Positions 36,857-45,582 of a stretch of 64,000 bases of DNA are shown one piece after another (positions within the stretch are counted from its first letter, which is position 1; each line of letters opens with the position of its first letter). Location: positions 1-64,000 of the forward strand of contig CAWIMX010000002.1 of assembly GCA_963837345.1 (NCBI GenBank), in the 5' to 3' direction. This DNA comes from CAWIMX01 sp963837345 (GTDB lineage: Bacteria > Acidobacteriota > Vicinamibacteria > Vicinamibacterales > CAVVIG01). A program made the translations under genes and the position numbers. The notes below the pieces were generated by a model that was not told the DNA's origin, ran no database searches, and saw nothing but the letters and a program-made list of their open reading frames with translations.

Positions 36857-37546
36857 GTGGGTCAGAAAGTCCACCCGTTCGGGTTCCGACTCGGGTTCAA
36901 CAAGACGTGGCGGTCGCGGTGGTATTCCGATCGCGACTACGCGAAGCTGCTCCACGAGGACCTGGCGCTGCGGCAATCGCTCAAGCGCCGCTTCGCCCAC
37001 GCGGGCGTCTCGAAGATCGAAACCGAGCGGGCCGCGAACAACCTCAAGATCGACATCTACACCTCGCGGCCCGGGATCATCATCGGGCGAAAGGGCACCG
37101 AGGTCGACAAGTTGAAGCAGGAGATTCAGAAGCGGACGAGCCGGGTGGTGTTCATCAACATCCAGGAGATCCAGAAGCCCGAGCTCGACGCGCAGCTCAT
37201 CTCCGAGTCGGTCGCGATGCAGCTCGAGAAGCGTGTGGCCTTCCGTCGCGCGATGCGCAAGGCGGTGGAGTCGGCGCTGCGGTTCGGCGCCCGCGGCATC
37301 AAGGTGCGGGTTTCGGGCCGGTTGAACGGATCGGAAATCGCGCGGTCCGAGTGGTACCTGCACGGCCAGCTGCCGCTGCAGACGCTGCGCGCGGACATCG
37401 ACTACGGGTTTGCCGAGGCGAACACGACGTACGGCCAGATCGGGATCAAGGTGTGGCTCTACAAGGGTGAGCGCCTCGTGCCGCTGCGGGGCCGGGAAGA
37501 AGAGTATCGGGAGCGCGCGCCCCGCCGGCCGTCGGGCCGGGGCTAG
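36857..37546 (+). CDS. rpsC: 30S ribosomal protein S3
   Basis: 229 residues from a GTG, two bases after rplV. MGQKVHPFGFRLG opens the protein; the KH domain has RPGIIIGRKGTEVDKLKQEI, and GARGIKVRVSGRLNGSEIARSEWYLHGQLPLQTLRADIDYG is highly conserved. S3 forms the mRNA entry channel. Confidence 0.98.
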   Translation: MGQKVHPFGFRLGFNKTWRSRWYSDRDYAKLLHEDLALRQSLKRRFAHAGVSKIETERAANNLKIDIYTSRPGIIIGRKGTEVDKLKQEIQKRTSRVVFINIQEIQKPELDAQLISESVAMQLEKRVAFRRAMRKAVESALRFGARGIKVRVSGRLNGSEIARSEWYLHGQLPLQTLRADIDYGFAEANTTYGQIGIKVWLYKGERLVPLRGREEEYRERAPRRPSGRG

Positions 37547-37565
37547 CCGATCGGGGAGCGGGCGC

Positions 37566-37629
37566 GCCGGGTCGGGCCCGGCGAAGAGTCGGGCACTGAA
37601 CGGAAGCCGCGAGCGGGGGTGGGCCCCGC
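37566..37629 (+). promoter_or_regulatory. Two-hairpin element before rplP
   Basis: Upstream stem GCCGGG (37566-37571)/CCCGGC (37577-37582). Downstream stem GCGGGG (37613-37618), loop GTGGG, CCCCGC (37624-37629), then GAGAGACTAAACG and the rplP ATG. Same order as before rpsE and rplQ. Confidence 0.7.
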
Positions 37630-37642
37630 GAGAGACTAAACG

Positions 37643-38068
37643 ATGCTGATGCCGAAGAAAGTCAAATACCGCAAGCAGCAGCGCGGGCGCATGGCGGGGA
37701 AGGCCTGGCGCGGGTCGAGCGTCTCGTTCGGCGATTTCGGGCTGCGCGCGCTCGAGCCGTGCTGGCTGACCGACCGGCAGATCGAAGCGGCCCGCGTCGC
37801 GATGACGCGGAGCCTGAAGCGGGGCGGCAAGATCTGGGTGCGGGTGTTTCCCGACAAGCCCATCACCAAAAAGCCGCAGGAAACGCGCATGGGCAAGGGC
37901 AAGGGCGCACCCGAGCAATGGGTCGCCGTGGTGCGGCCGGGCAAGGTGCTGTTCGAGATGGAAGGCGTGAGCGAGAGCGAAGCGCGCGAAGCGTGCCGTC
38001 TGGCGGCCGCCAAGATCCCGATCCTCACGAAGTTCGCGACCCGGTTTGCCGAGGAGAAGGTGCTATGA
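37643..38068 (+). CDS. rplP: 50S ribosomal protein L16
   Basis: 141 residues. MLMPKKVKYRKQQRGRMAG opens it; ALEPCWLTDRQIEAARVAMTR, WVRVFPDKPITKKPQETRMGKGKGAPEQWVAVVRPGKVLFE are conserved. L16 organises the A-site finger and 5S rRNA. The stop overlaps the rpmC start. Confidence 0.98.
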   Translation: MLMPKKVKYRKQQRGRMAGKAWRGSSVSFGDFGLRALEPCWLTDRQIEAARVAMTRSLKRGGKIWVRVFPDKPITKKPQETRMGKGKGAPEQWVAVVRPGKVLFEMEGVSESEAREACRLAAAKIPILTKFATRFAEEKVL

Positions 38069-38253
38069 AGGCCGCGGAGCTGCGCGATCTCGCTGCCGAC
38101 GAGCTGGAGGCGAAGGCGCACGAACTGGCCGACGAGCTCTTTCGCCTGCGGATCCAGAAGTCGATGGGCCAGCTCGAGGTGCCGGTCAAGATCCGCGCGG
38201 TGCGTCGCGATCTGGCGCGTGTCCGGACCGTGCTCCGGCAGAAGGTGAAGTAG
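38065..38253 (+). CDS. rpmC: 50S ribosomal protein L29
   Basis: 62 residues; ATGA overlap with rplP. Two helices with the signature ELADELFRLRIQKSMGQLEVPVKIRAVRRDLARVRTVL. L29 lies next to L23 at the tunnel exit. Confidence 0.96.
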   Translation: MKAAELRDLAADELEAKAHELADELFRLRIQKSMGQLEVPVKIRAVRRDLARVRTVLRQKVK

Positions 38254-38257
38254 GCAT

Positions 38258-38512
38258 ATGGCTCAGAAGGCGGAAAAGACGGGCGTCGTCGTCAGCAACA
38301 AGATGCAGAAGAGCATCGTGGTGGCCGTCGAATGGCAGGTTCGCCACGGGCTCTACGGCAAGACCGAGCGGCGGACGTCGACGTTCGTGGCGCATGACGA
38401 GCGGAACGAGGCCCGGCCGGGAGACACGGTCGAGATCGTGGAGACGCGCCCGATGAGCCGCCGGAAGCGCTGGGCCCTCAAGCGCATCGTCCGGCAGGCG
38501 GCAGAGGTCTAG
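38258..38512 (+). CDS. rpsQ: 30S ribosomal protein S17
   Basis: 84 residues. The OB-fold start KTGVVVSNKMQKSIVVAVEWQVRHGLYGK and the C-terminal ARPGDTVEIVETRPMSRRKRWALKRIV are typical. Binds the 5' domain of 16S rRNA early in assembly. Confidence 0.97.
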   Translation: MAQKAEKTGVVVSNKMQKSIVVAVEWQVRHGLYGKTERRTSTFVAHDERNEARPGDTVEIVETRPMSRRKRWALKRIVRQAAEV

Positions 38513-38514
38513 CC

Positions 38515-38883
38515 ATGATTCAGATGCGATCGATCCTCGACGTCGCCGACAATTCCGGCGCGCGCAAGATCGCGATCATCAACCCGATCGGCGGATCGAC
38601 CGGGCGCTATGCGCGGCTGGGCGACATCGTCACGGCGTCGGTGAAGGAAGCGACGCCGGAGTCGAACGTGAAGAAGGGCCAGGTGGTGAAGGCGGTGATC
38701 GTGCGCACCGTCAAGGAACAGCGCCGTCGCGACGGCAGCTACATCCGGTTCGATCGCAATGCGGCCGTGCTGGTGAACGACCAGGGCGAGCCGATCGGGA
38801 CGCGCGTATTCGGTCCGGTGGCCCGCGAGCTGCGCGAACGCCGGTTCATGAAGATCATCTCGCTCGCACCCGAGGTGCTGTAG
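38515..38883 (+). CDS. rplN: 50S ribosomal protein L14
   Basis: 122 residues, full length. MIQMRSILDVADNSGARKIAIINPIGG, VVKAVIVRTVKEQRRRDGSYIRFDRNAAVLVND and GTRVFGPVARELRERRFMKIISLAPEVL are strongly conserved. L14 forms an intersubunit bridge. Confidence 0.98.
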   Translation: MIQMRSILDVADNSGARKIAIINPIGGSTGRYARLGDIVTASVKEATPESNVKKGQVVKAVIVRTVKEQRRRDGSYIRFDRNAAVLVNDQGEPIGTRVFGPVARELRERRFMKIISLAPEVL

Positions 38884-38892
38884 GACTTTTCC

Positions 38893-39225
38893 ATGTCTCG
38901 ACTCGAAACGCCCATCCGGCGCAACGACAACGTGCTCGTGATCACGGGCAAGGACCGCGGGAAACGCGGCCGTGTGCTCAAGGTGATTCCGGGCCGCAAC
39001 CGCCTCATCGTCGAAGGCGTGAACATGATCAAGCGCCACACGCGCCCGAATCCCGGCAAGAACGTGCAGGGCGGCATCGTGGAGCGCGAGGCGTCGCTGC
39101 ATGCGTCGAACGTGCAGCTCGTCTGTCCCGAGTGCGGGGCGCAGACGCGGATCGGCCGCAAGGTGCTCGGCGACGGGCGCAAGGTGCGGGTCTGCCGCAA
39201 GTGCCAGGGAGTGGTGGACAAATGA
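38893..39225 (+). CDS. rplX: 50S ribosomal protein L24
   Basis: 110 residues. The KOW motif is DNVLVITGKDRGKRGRVLKVIPGRNRLIVEGVN, and a C-terminal zinc ribbon is formed by CPECG and CRKC. L24 starts assembly of the large subunit. It overlaps rplE by four bases. Confidence 0.97.
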   Translation: MSRLETPIRRNDNVLVITGKDRGKRGRVLKVIPGRNRLIVEGVNMIKRHTRPNPGKNVQGGIVEREASLHASNVQLVCPECGAQTRIGRKVLGDGRKVRVCRKCQGVVDK

Positions 39226-39764
39226 GCCGCCTGAAGGATCGGTATCTCACAGACGCGGTGCCCGCGCTGACCAAGGAGTTCGGCTACGCCAATGTGATGG
39301 CGGTGCCGCGCATCCGCAAGGTCGTCGTGAACATGGGCCTCGGCGAAGCCACGGTGAACGGCAAGCTCATCGACGTCGGGGCCGACGAACTGGCGCGCAT
39401 CACGGGCCAGAAGGCCGTGACGCGGCGGGCGAAGAAGTCGATCGCCCAGTTCAAGGTGCGCAAGGGTCAGCCGGTCGGCACCATGGTCACGCTGCGGGGC
39501 GAGCGGATGTGGGAGTTTCTCGATCGCCTGATGAACATCGCCTTGCCGCGTGTCCGCGACTTCAAGGGCGTCTCGCCGCGCGGCTTCGACGGACGCGGCA
39601 ACTACACGCTGGGGCTCCGCGACCAGCTGCTGTTTCCGGAGATCGACTACATGAAGGTGGACAAGGCGCGGGGGATGAACGTGTCGGTCGTGACCACGGC
39701 CAGGACCGACGAAGAGGCGCGGAAGCTGCTGCAGTTCATCGGCATGCCCTTCCGCGCGCAGTAG
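39222..39764 (+). CDS. rplE: 50S ribosomal protein L5
   Basis: 180 residues. RIRKVVVNMGLGEA, GQKAVTRRAKKSIAQFKVRKGQPVG, WEFLDRLMNIALPRVRDFKGVSP and FPEIDYMKVDKARGMNVSVVTTA match the family. L5 binds 5S rRNA with L18. Confidence 0.98.
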   Translation: MSRLKDRYLTDAVPALTKEFGYANVMAVPRIRKVVVNMGLGEATVNGKLIDVGADELARITGQKAVTRRAKKSIAQFKVRKGQPVGTMVTLRGERMWEFLDRLMNIALPRVRDFKGVSPRGFDGRGNYTLGLRDQLLFPEIDYMKVDKARGMNVSVVTTARTDEEARKLLQFIGMPFRAQ

Positions 39765-39775
39765 ACAGGACATCC

Positions 39776-39961
39776 ATGGCCACGACAGCGAAAATCGCGA
39801 AGGAACAGCGGAAGCCGAAGTTCAAGATTCGACTGCGCAACCGGTGCCACCTGTGCGGCCGTCCGCGGGCCTACATGCGGAAGTTCGGGTTGTGCCGTCT
39901 GTGTTTCCGGAAGCTGGCGCTCGAAGGCGACATCACCGGCGTCACGAAGAGCAGCTGGTAG
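39776..39961 (+). CDS. rpsN: 30S ribosomal protein S14, zinc form
   Basis: 61 residues, the short zinc-binding form: RNRCHLCGRPRAYMRKFGLCRLCFRKLA gives the four cysteine ligands. It ends DITGVTKSSW as in other short S14 proteins. Binds the 30S head. Confidence 0.97.
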   Translation: MATTAKIAKEQRKPKFKIRLRNRCHLCGRPRAYMRKFGLCRLCFRKLALEGDITGVTKSSW

Positions 39962-39983
39962 CGTTCGACGAAGGTCAAGAGAT

Positions 39984-40391
39984 ATGACAGATCCCATCGC
40001 TGACATGCTCACGCGGATCCGCAACGCGGTGACCGCCAAGCACACCCGCGTCGACATGCCCTCGTCGCGTCTGAAGGCCGAGATTGCGCGCATCCTGCAG
40101 GACGAAGGCTACATTCAGGGCTTCAAGCTCCTCGAGCCGTCCGACAACGGCGGAGCGGTGACGAGGACGCTGCGGATCTTCCTGAAGTACGGTCCCCGCG
40201 GAGAGAAGCTGATCACCGGCGTCGAGCGCATCAGCCGCCCCGGCCGCCGCGTGTATTTCGGCCACAAGGACGTGCCGCAGGTGCTCGCCGGCCTCGGCAC
40301 CAGCATCCTGACGACGTCGCGCGGCGTCATGACGGGCCGCGAAGCCGTGAAGGTGGGCGTGGGCGGCGAAGTGCTCTGCAACATCTGGTAA
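39984..40391 (+). CDS. rpsH: 30S ribosomal protein S8
   Basis: 135 residues. DPIADMLTRIRNA, MPSSRLKAEIARIL, GVERISRPGRRVY and the C-terminal GLGTSILTTSRGVMTGREA...GGEVLCNIW are conserved. S8 is the classical repressor of the spc operon in E. coli. Confidence 0.98.
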   Translation: MTDPIADMLTRIRNAVTAKHTRVDMPSSRLKAEIARILQDEGYIQGFKLLEPSDNGGAVTRTLRIFLKYGPRGEKLITGVERISRPGRRVYFGHKDVPQVLAGLGTSILTTSRGVMTGREAVKVGVGGEVLCNIW

Positions 40392-40397
40392 CGACAT

Positions 40398-40937
40398 ATG
40401 TCCCGAATCGGAAAGAAACCGATCGTGGTGCCCAAGGGCGTGCACGTCACCATCGCCGACGGCGCCGTCGAGGTGCAGGGGCCCAAGGGGAAGCTGCGAC
40501 AGGCGTTTCCCGCGAGCATCGGGTTCGAGCTGAACGACGCGCAGCTGGTCGCCACGCTCAAGACCGAAGACAAGGCGCTCGGCAAGTTTCACGGCCTCGC
40601 CCGCAGCCTGGTCGCCAACGCCGTGACCGGCGTGACCCAGGGATTCAAGCGCGAGCTCGACATCGTCGGCGTCGGGTATCGCGCGGAGTTGAAGGGCAAG
40701 CAGGTGATCTTCGCGCTCGGCTACTCGCACCCGGTGGTGTTCGATGTGCCGGCCGGGATCGAAGTCGCCATCGACAAGCAGACGCACATCACGGTGACGG
40801 GCGTGGATCGTCAGCTCGTCGGGCAGGTCGCGGCCAACATGCGGCGGCTGCGCAAGCCCGACCCGTACAAACAGAAGGGCGTGCGCTACACCGGCGAGGT
40901 GCTGAAGAAGAAGGCCGGCAAGACGGGAGCCAAGTAG
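40398..40937 (+). CDS. rplF: 50S ribosomal protein L6
   Basis: 179 residues. MSRIGKKPIVVPKGV opens it, with GVTQGFKRELDIVGVGYRAELKGKQVIFALGYSHPV and the C-terminal VAANMRRLRKPDPYKQKGVRYTGEVLKKKAGK. Two repeated alpha/beta domains contacting the sarcin-ricin loop. Confidence 0.98.
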   Translation: MSRIGKKPIVVPKGVHVTIADGAVEVQGPKGKLRQAFPASIGFELNDAQLVATLKTEDKALGKFHGLARSLVANAVTGVTQGFKRELDIVGVGYRAELKGKQVIFALGYSHPVVFDVPAGIEVAIDKQTHITVTGVDRQLVGQVAANMRRLRKPDPYKQKGVRYTGEVLKKKAGKTGAK

Positions 40938-40941
40938 GGCG

Positions 40942-41316
40942 ATGAAGATTCACACGAAGGCTGACCGGCGCGAGCGCATCCATCTGCGCCAGCGCAAGCG
41001 GATCGTCGGGACGAAGGAACGGCCGCGGCTGAGCGTGTTCCGCAGCGTCTCGCACGTCTACGCCCAGGTGATCGACGACCATACCAGCACGACGCTCGTC
41101 GCGGCGTCGAGCGTGGAGCCGGCGCTCAGGAAGGCGTTCGCCAAGGGCGTGGCCGGGGGCAACATCAAGGGCGCGGAAGCGGTGGGCAAGGCGATCGCCG
41201 AGCGCACGATCGAGAAGGGCATTACGAAGGTCGTGTTCGATCGCGGCGGGTTTCTGTATCACGGCCGGATTCGGGCCGTGGCAGATGCCGCCCGCAAGGG
41301 CGGGCTGGAGTTCTAG
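40942..41316 (+). CDS. rplR: 50S ribosomal protein L18
   Basis: 124 residues. RLSVFRSVSHVYAQVIDDHTSTTLVAASSVE and KVVFDRGGFLYHGRIRAVADAARKGGLEF are diagnostic. Binds 5S rRNA. It is followed by an unusual 112-base spacer. Confidence 0.98.
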   Translation: MKIHTKADRRERIHLRQRKRIVGTKERPRLSVFRSVSHVYAQVIDDHTSTTLVAASSVEPALRKAFAKGVAGGNIKGAEAVGKAIAERTIEKGITKVVFDRGGFLYHGRIRAVADAARKGGLEF

Positions 41317-41360
41317 CCGGCCCGAGCCTGGTGGAGTCGGTTTCACTGAACGGGAACGCG

Positions 41361-41415
41361 CCGGACGCCACATCCGGAGCCGAAGCGACGGCAACGAGCG
41401 GGGGTGGGGCCCCGC
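41361..41415 (+). promoter_or_regulatory. Two-hairpin element before rpsE
   Basis: Upstream stem CCGGA (41361-41365)/TCCGG (41373-41377). Downstream stem GCGGGG (41398-41403), loop GTGGGG, CCCCGC (41410-41415), then GAGAGAGTAATAA and the rpsE ATG. A 35-base block at 41385-41419 is identical to one in the rplQ leader. Confidence 0.75.
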
Positions 41416-41428
41416 GAGAGAGTAATAA

Positions 41429-41947
41429 ATGAAAACACGGGAGCGGATCGACGCCGGCCAGCTCGACATCAAGGACACCGTAGTCTCGATCAACCGCGTG
41501 ACCAAGGTGGTGAAGGGCGGCAAGAACCTGAGCTTCAGCGCCCTCGTTGTCGTCGGCGACGGCCACGGCGTGGTGGGCTTCGGCATCGGGAAGGCGAAGG
41601 AAGTGCCCTCCGCCATCAAGAAGGGCATCGAGGCCGCCAAGAAGAACCTGATTCGCGTTCCGCTGGCCGGGACGACGATCCCGCATCAGATCGTGGGCCA
41701 GTTCGGGGCGGGGAGCGTCTTGCTCAAGCCCGCCCCCGACGGCACGGGCATCATCGCGGGCGGCGCGGTGCGCGCCGTGGTCGAGTCGGCCGGCATCATG
41801 AACATCCTGACGAAGTCGCTGGGCTCGGCGAATCCGCACAACGTGGTGCGGGCGACGTTTTCGGGACTGGGCTCGCTCAAGGATCCCGAGAAGCTCGCGC
41901 GGATGCGTGGCAAGGACCTGGAAGCGCTTTCGCCGGTGAGGGCGTAG
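41429..41947 (+). CDS. rpsE: 30S ribosomal protein S5
   Basis: 172 residues. VVSINRVTKVVKGGKNLSFSALVVVGDGHGVVGFGIGKAKEVPSAIKKGIEAAKKNLI and the PLAGTTIPHQIVGQFGAGSVLLKPA segment are typical. It contributes to decoding accuracy. Confidence 0.98.
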   Translation: MKTRERIDAGQLDIKDTVVSINRVTKVVKGGKNLSFSALVVVGDGHGVVGFGIGKAKEVPSAIKKGIEAAKKNLIRVPLAGTTIPHQIVGQFGAGSVLLKPAPDGTGIIAGGAVRAVVESAGIMNILTKSLGSANPHNVVRATFSGLGSLKDPEKLARMRGKDLEALSPVRA

Positions 41948-41971
41948 GCGCCGGCCCTGGAGCATCAGACG

Positions 41972-42172
41972 ATGGCGAATCAGCGGACGGACAGCAAGGG
42001 CGGGACCGTGACGGTCACGCTGGTCAGGAGCCCGATCGGGTTCAACAGCAAGCAGGCCACCGTCGTTCGGGGGCTGGGGCTGCGCCGGATCCGGCACACG
42101 GTCGTGTTGAAGGATACGCCCGCCACTCGTGGCATGATCCACAAGGTGCAGCATCTGGTGGCGGTGAAATGA
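41972..42172 (+). CDS. rpmD: 50S ribosomal protein L30
   Basis: 66 residues. VTVTLVRSPIGFNSKQATVVRGLGLRRIRHTVVLKDTPATRGMIHKVQHLVAV is the complete family domain, with a short N-terminal extension (MANQRTDSKGG). Confidence 0.97.
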   Translation: MANQRTDSKGGTVTVTLVRSPIGFNSKQATVVRGLGLRRIRHTVVLKDTPATRGMIHKVQHLVAVK

Positions 42173-42175
42173 CGG

Positions 42176-42240
42176 GGAGGCCAGCGACCTCCGGGGGCGC
42201 GCGTCTGCGTCAGTTCGCGGCGGGCGTCGGGCTCTGCCGC
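42176..42240 (+). promoter_or_regulatory. Two-hairpin element before rplO
   Basis: GGAGG (42176-42180)/CCTCC (42188-42192), then GCGGC (42217-42221)/GCCGC (42236-42240) around a GGGCGTCGGGCTCT loop. It shares the 13-mer AGTTCGCGGCGGG (42212-42224) with the rplC leader. Confidence 0.6.
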
Positions 42241-42259
42241 GTTGATGGAAGATCACACG

Positions 42260-42706
42260 ATGGCACTCAATAATCTGAAGCCGCCGGCCGGCGCGACGCA
42301 CGCCAAGAAGCGCGTGGGCCGCGGTCAGGGGTCGGGCAACGGCAAGACCGCCGGCCGGGGCCACAAGGGCGCGAAGTCACGGTCGGGCTTCAAGTTCAAG
42401 CGGGGTTTCGAAGGCGGGCAGATGCCCTTGCACCGCCGCGTGCCCAAGCGCGGTTTTCACAACCTGTTTCGGGTGACGTACGAGGTCGTGAATCTCGACG
42501 CGCTCGATCGGGTGTTCGAGGCGGGCACGGTCGTCACGCCCGAGCTCCTGCGCGAGCGCGGTCTGGTGGCGGGCGGATCGGCGCGGGTGAAAGTGTTGGC
42601 GCGCGGCGACGTGGGCAAGGCGCTCACCGTTCGCGCACACAAGTTCAGCGGCAAGGCGGCGGAAAAGATCGCCGCAGCGGGCGGCGCGGCCGAAGCGATC
42701 GCCTGA
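42260..42706 (+). CDS. rplO: 50S ribosomal protein L15
   Basis: 148 residues. ATG 42260 gives the usual N terminus MALNNLKPPAGATHAKKRVGRGQGSGNGKTAGRGHKG and has GGAAG 8 bases upstream; ATG 42245 is in frame but would add five residues. RGFEGGQMPLHRRVPKRGF is conserved. L15 is a late-assembly large-subunit protein. Confidence 0.97.
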   Translation: MALNNLKPPAGATHAKKRVGRGQGSGNGKTAGRGHKGAKSRSGFKFKRGFEGGQMPLHRRVPKRGFHNLFRVTYEVVNLDALDRVFEAGTVVTPELLRERGLVAGGSARVKVLARGDVGKALTVRAHKFSGKAAEKIAAAGGAAEAIA

Positions 42707-42713
42707 AAACATC

Positions 42714-44096
42714 ATGGACAGCCTGAAGAACATCTTCGCCGTCTCGGATCTGCGCAAGCGGGTGATCTTCACGCTCGCGCTGCTCGGCGTGTATCAGGTC
42801 GGCCGCCATATCACGGTCCCCGGGGTGAACATCGCTGCTCTGAGCGAGCTGGCCGGACAGATGGCGAACACGATGTTCGGTCTGTACGACATGTTCTCGG
42901 GAAGGAACCTGTCGAACATGACGATCTTCGCGCTCGGCATCATGCCGTACATCAGCGCGTCGATCATCCTTCAGCTGCTCACCGTCGTGTGGCCCTATCT
43001 CGAGCGCCTGTCGAAGGAAGGCGAGCTGGGCCGCCGGAAGATCACGCAGTACACCCGCTATCTCACGATCATCCTCAGCCTCGTGCAGGCCGCGGGCATC
43101 TCGATCTTTCTCGAACGGCAGACGCAGACCGCCGGCGGGCTGCCCCTGGTCTACAACCCGGGTCTGGCGTTCCGGCTGATGACCGTGCTCACGCTGACCA
43201 CGGGCACGTGCTTCATCATGTGGCTGGGCGAGCAGATCACGGAGCGCGGCATCGGCAACGGCATGTCGCTCATCATCTACGCGGGGATCGTCGTCGGGTT
43301 CCCGGGCGCGGTGCTGCAGACCCTGCAGCAGATGCGCACGGGGCAGCTGGGCCTGATCCGCGTGATCGTGCTGCTCGTGGTGATGATGTTCGTCGTGGCC
43401 GCGATCGTGTTCGTCGAACGCGGCCATCGCCGCGTCACGGTCCAGTACGCCAAGCGGGTGGTCGGCCGGCGCATGTACGGCGGGTCGAGCACCCACATTC
43501 CGTTGAAGGTGAACACGGGGGGCGTCATCCCGATCATCTTCGCCTCGTCCATTCTCGCGTTCCCGGCGACGATCGCGCAGGCGTTCCAGGGCGGGATCGC
43601 CCAGCGCGTCTCGGATCAGCTGACCGTCGGGATGCCGCTGTACAACCTCCTGTACGTGGCGCTCATCATCTTTTTCGCCTATTTCTACACCGCGATCATC
43701 TTCAATCCGGACGATGTCGCGGAGAACATGCGGAAATACGGCGGCTTCATCCCCGGCATCCGCCCCGGCAAACGGACGGCCGAGTACATCGACACGATTC
43801 TGGCGCGCATCACGCTCGCCGGCGCCGTCTATCTGGCGCTCATTGCGATCCTGCCGCAGTTCATGCTGAGCGGCTTCCGCGTGGCGCCCATCCCGTTCAT
43901 CGGCGACTACCTCGACGCCGCGCTGCCGCGCTGGTTCACCGAGGGCTTGAACGTCACGTTCTACTTCGGCGGCACCTCGCTCCTGATCGTCGTCGGCGTT
44001 GCCATGGACACCGTGCAGCAGGTCGAGTCGCAGCTCATCATGCGCCACTACGACGGGTTCATGAAGAAGGCGCGCGTACGCGGGCGGCGGGCCTAG
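42714..44096 (+). CDS. secY: SecY, preprotein translocase channel
   Basis: 460 residues with ten membrane helices. LRKRVIFTLALLGVYQVGRHI, IFALGIMPYISASIILQLL, GNGMSLIIYAGIVVGFPGA, VNTGGVIPIIFASSIL and GFIPGIRPGKRTAEYIDTILARITLAGAVYL are conserved. It forms the channel with SecE/G, driven by SecA. Confidence 0.98.
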   Translation: MDSLKNIFAVSDLRKRVIFTLALLGVYQVGRHITVPGVNIAALSELAGQMANTMFGLYDMFSGRNLSNMTIFALGIMPYISASIILQLLTVVWPYLERLSKEGELGRRKITQYTRYLTIILSLVQAAGISIFLERQTQTAGGLPLVYNPGLAFRLMTVLTLTTGTCFIMWLGEQITERGIGNGMSLIIYAGIVVGFPGAVLQTLQQMRTGQLGLIRVIVLLVVMMFVVAAIVFVERGHRRVTVQYAKRVVGRRMYGGSSTHIPLKVNTGGVIPIIFASSILAFPATIAQAFQGGIAQRVSDQLTVGMPLYNLLYVALIIFFAYFYTAIIFNPDDVAENMRKYGGFIPGIRPGKRTAEYIDTILARITLAGAVYLALIAILPQFMLSGFRVAPIPFIGDYLDAALPRWFTEGLNVTFYFGGTSLLIVVGVAMDTVQQVESQLIMRHYDGFMKKARVRGRRA

Positions 44097-44098
44097 AC

Positions 44099-44761
44099 AT
44101 GGCGCTGAACGTGGTGATGCTGGGGCCGCCGGGCGCCGGCAAGGGGACGCAGTCGAGCCGGCTGGCGGCGGCGCGCGGCATCCCGAAGATTTCGACGGGC
44201 GACATCCTCCGCGAGGCCGTACAGGCGGGCACCGAGCTCGGCCGCCGCGCCAGGGCGATCATGGATCGCGGCGATCTCGTGGGCGACGATGTGGTGATCG
44301 GGATCGTGGAGGAGCGCCTGGCACAGCCGGATGCAGCGGCCGGCTTCATCCTCGACGGCTTTCCCCGCACGGTGGGGCAGGCGACGGCGCTCGATGGCAT
44401 CGTGGACGGCCGGGATCCGCTGAAGGTGGTCGACATCGAAGTGCCCGAGAACGAGCTGGTGCGCCGGCTGTCGGCACGCCGGGTGTGCGACAGCTGCGGT
44501 GCGATCGCCGACGCGGCCCAGGCGTCCGCGGGGGTCTGCGGGAACTGTGGCGGCCGGCTGATCCAGCGTGCCGACGACAACGAAGCCTCGGTGCGCGTCC
44601 GTCTGAAGGTCTACCGCGATCAGACGCAGCCGCTCGTGGACTACTATCGCGCGCGCGCGGGGTTTCACGCCGTGAACGGTGCGCAGGGCGCCGACCGCGT
44701 GTTCCACGACATCATCGCCGCCGTGAACGGCGCGGGCGGCGACGGGAGAACGACCCGATGA
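44099..44761 (+). CDS. adk: Adenylate kinase
   Basis: 220 residues. P-loop GPPGAGKGTQ, GDILREAVQAGTELGRRARAIMDRGDLVGDDVV and GFILDGFPRTVGQA are standard. The LID holds a zinc site (CDSCG and CGNCGG). Makes 2 ADP from ATP and AMP. Its stop overlaps the map start. Confidence 0.97.
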   Translation: MALNVVMLGPPGAGKGTQSSRLAAARGIPKISTGDILREAVQAGTELGRRARAIMDRGDLVGDDVVIGIVEERLAQPDAAAGFILDGFPRTVGQATALDGIVDGRDPLKVVDIEVPENELVRRLSARRVCDSCGAIADAAQASAGVCGNCGGRLIQRADDNEASVRVRLKVYRDQTQPLVDYYRARAGFHAVNGAQGADRVFHDIIAAVNGAGGDGRTTR

Positions 44762-45582
44762 TCGTCTGCCGCTCGACGGGAGAGCTGGACCGGCTGCGCG
44801 AGGCCGGCCGCCTGGTTGGCGAAGTGCTCGCCGAGCTGGCCGTGCAGGTGGCGCCGGGCGTGACAACGGCCGCGCTCGACGAGATGGCCGAGCGGCGGAT
44901 CCGCGCGGCGGGTGCCACGCCGGCGTTCAAGGGCTATCACGGATACCCGGCGACCATCTGCTCGTCGATCAACGACGAGGTGATTCACGGGATCCCGTCG
45001 GCGTCGCGAGTGCTGTGCGACGGCGACATCATCTCCCTCGACGTGGGCGCAGAGCTCCACGGCTACTACGGCGACAGCGCGATCACGCTGGGGGTCGGCC
45101 GGATCTCGGATGAGGCGGTGCAGTTGCTGCGGGTCACGGACGAAGCGCTCGCCCTGGCCATCGCGCGCGCGCGGCCCGGGGGACGGATCTCGGATATCGG
45201 GCACGCGGTGCAGACGCACGTGGAGGCTCACGGATTCTCGGTCGTGCGCGAGTTCGTGGGACACGGCATCGGCCAGCGGATGCACGAAGAGCCGCAGGTC
45301 CCGAACTACGGCGAACCGGGGCGCGGACCGCGGCTGGCCGAGGGCATGGTGCTCGCGATCGAGCCGATGGTGAACGCGGGCAAGCCGGCAGTGAAGGTGC
45401 TGGGCGACGGATGGACGGCGGTGACCCGCGACGGGAGCCTGTCGGCCCATTTCGAGCACACCGTGGCGATCACGGCCAACGGGCCGCGGATTCTCACGGC
45501 GCGGCCCGGCGCGGCGGCCGACGCCGGCGCGCCGGCGCGGGGGGCGTCAGCCCGGCCCGGCGCGGTGGCGGCCCGGCACTGA
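44758..45582 (+). CDS. map: Methionine aminopeptidase, type I
   Basis: 274 residues. The metal ligands lie in DVGAELHGYYGDSA (two Asp), EFVGHGIGQRMHEEPQVPNYG (His), LAIEPMVNAG (Glu) and HFEHTVAI (Glu); the substrate His is in NDEVIHGIPS. The last ~25 residues are an Ala/Gly/Arg-rich tail not typical of the family. It overlaps infA by one base. Confidence 0.96.
   Translation: MIVCRSTGELDRLREAGRLVGEVLAELAVQVAPGVTTAALDEMAERRIRAAGATPAFKGYHGYPATICSSINDEVIHGIPSASRVLCDGDIISLDVGAELHGYYGDSAITLGVGRISDEAVQLLRVTDEALALAIARARPGGRISDIGHAVQTHVEAHGFSVVREFVGHGIGQRMHEEPQVPNYGEPGRGPRLAEGMVLAIEPMVNAGKPAVKVLGDGWTAVTRDGSLSAHFEHTVAITANGPRILTARPGAAADAGAPARGASARPGAVAARH

Noticed and set aside
37566..37629. Hairpins before rplP, rpsE and rplQ as intrinsic terminators
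   Set aside because: No T-run follows and essential co-directional genes start within 15 bases.
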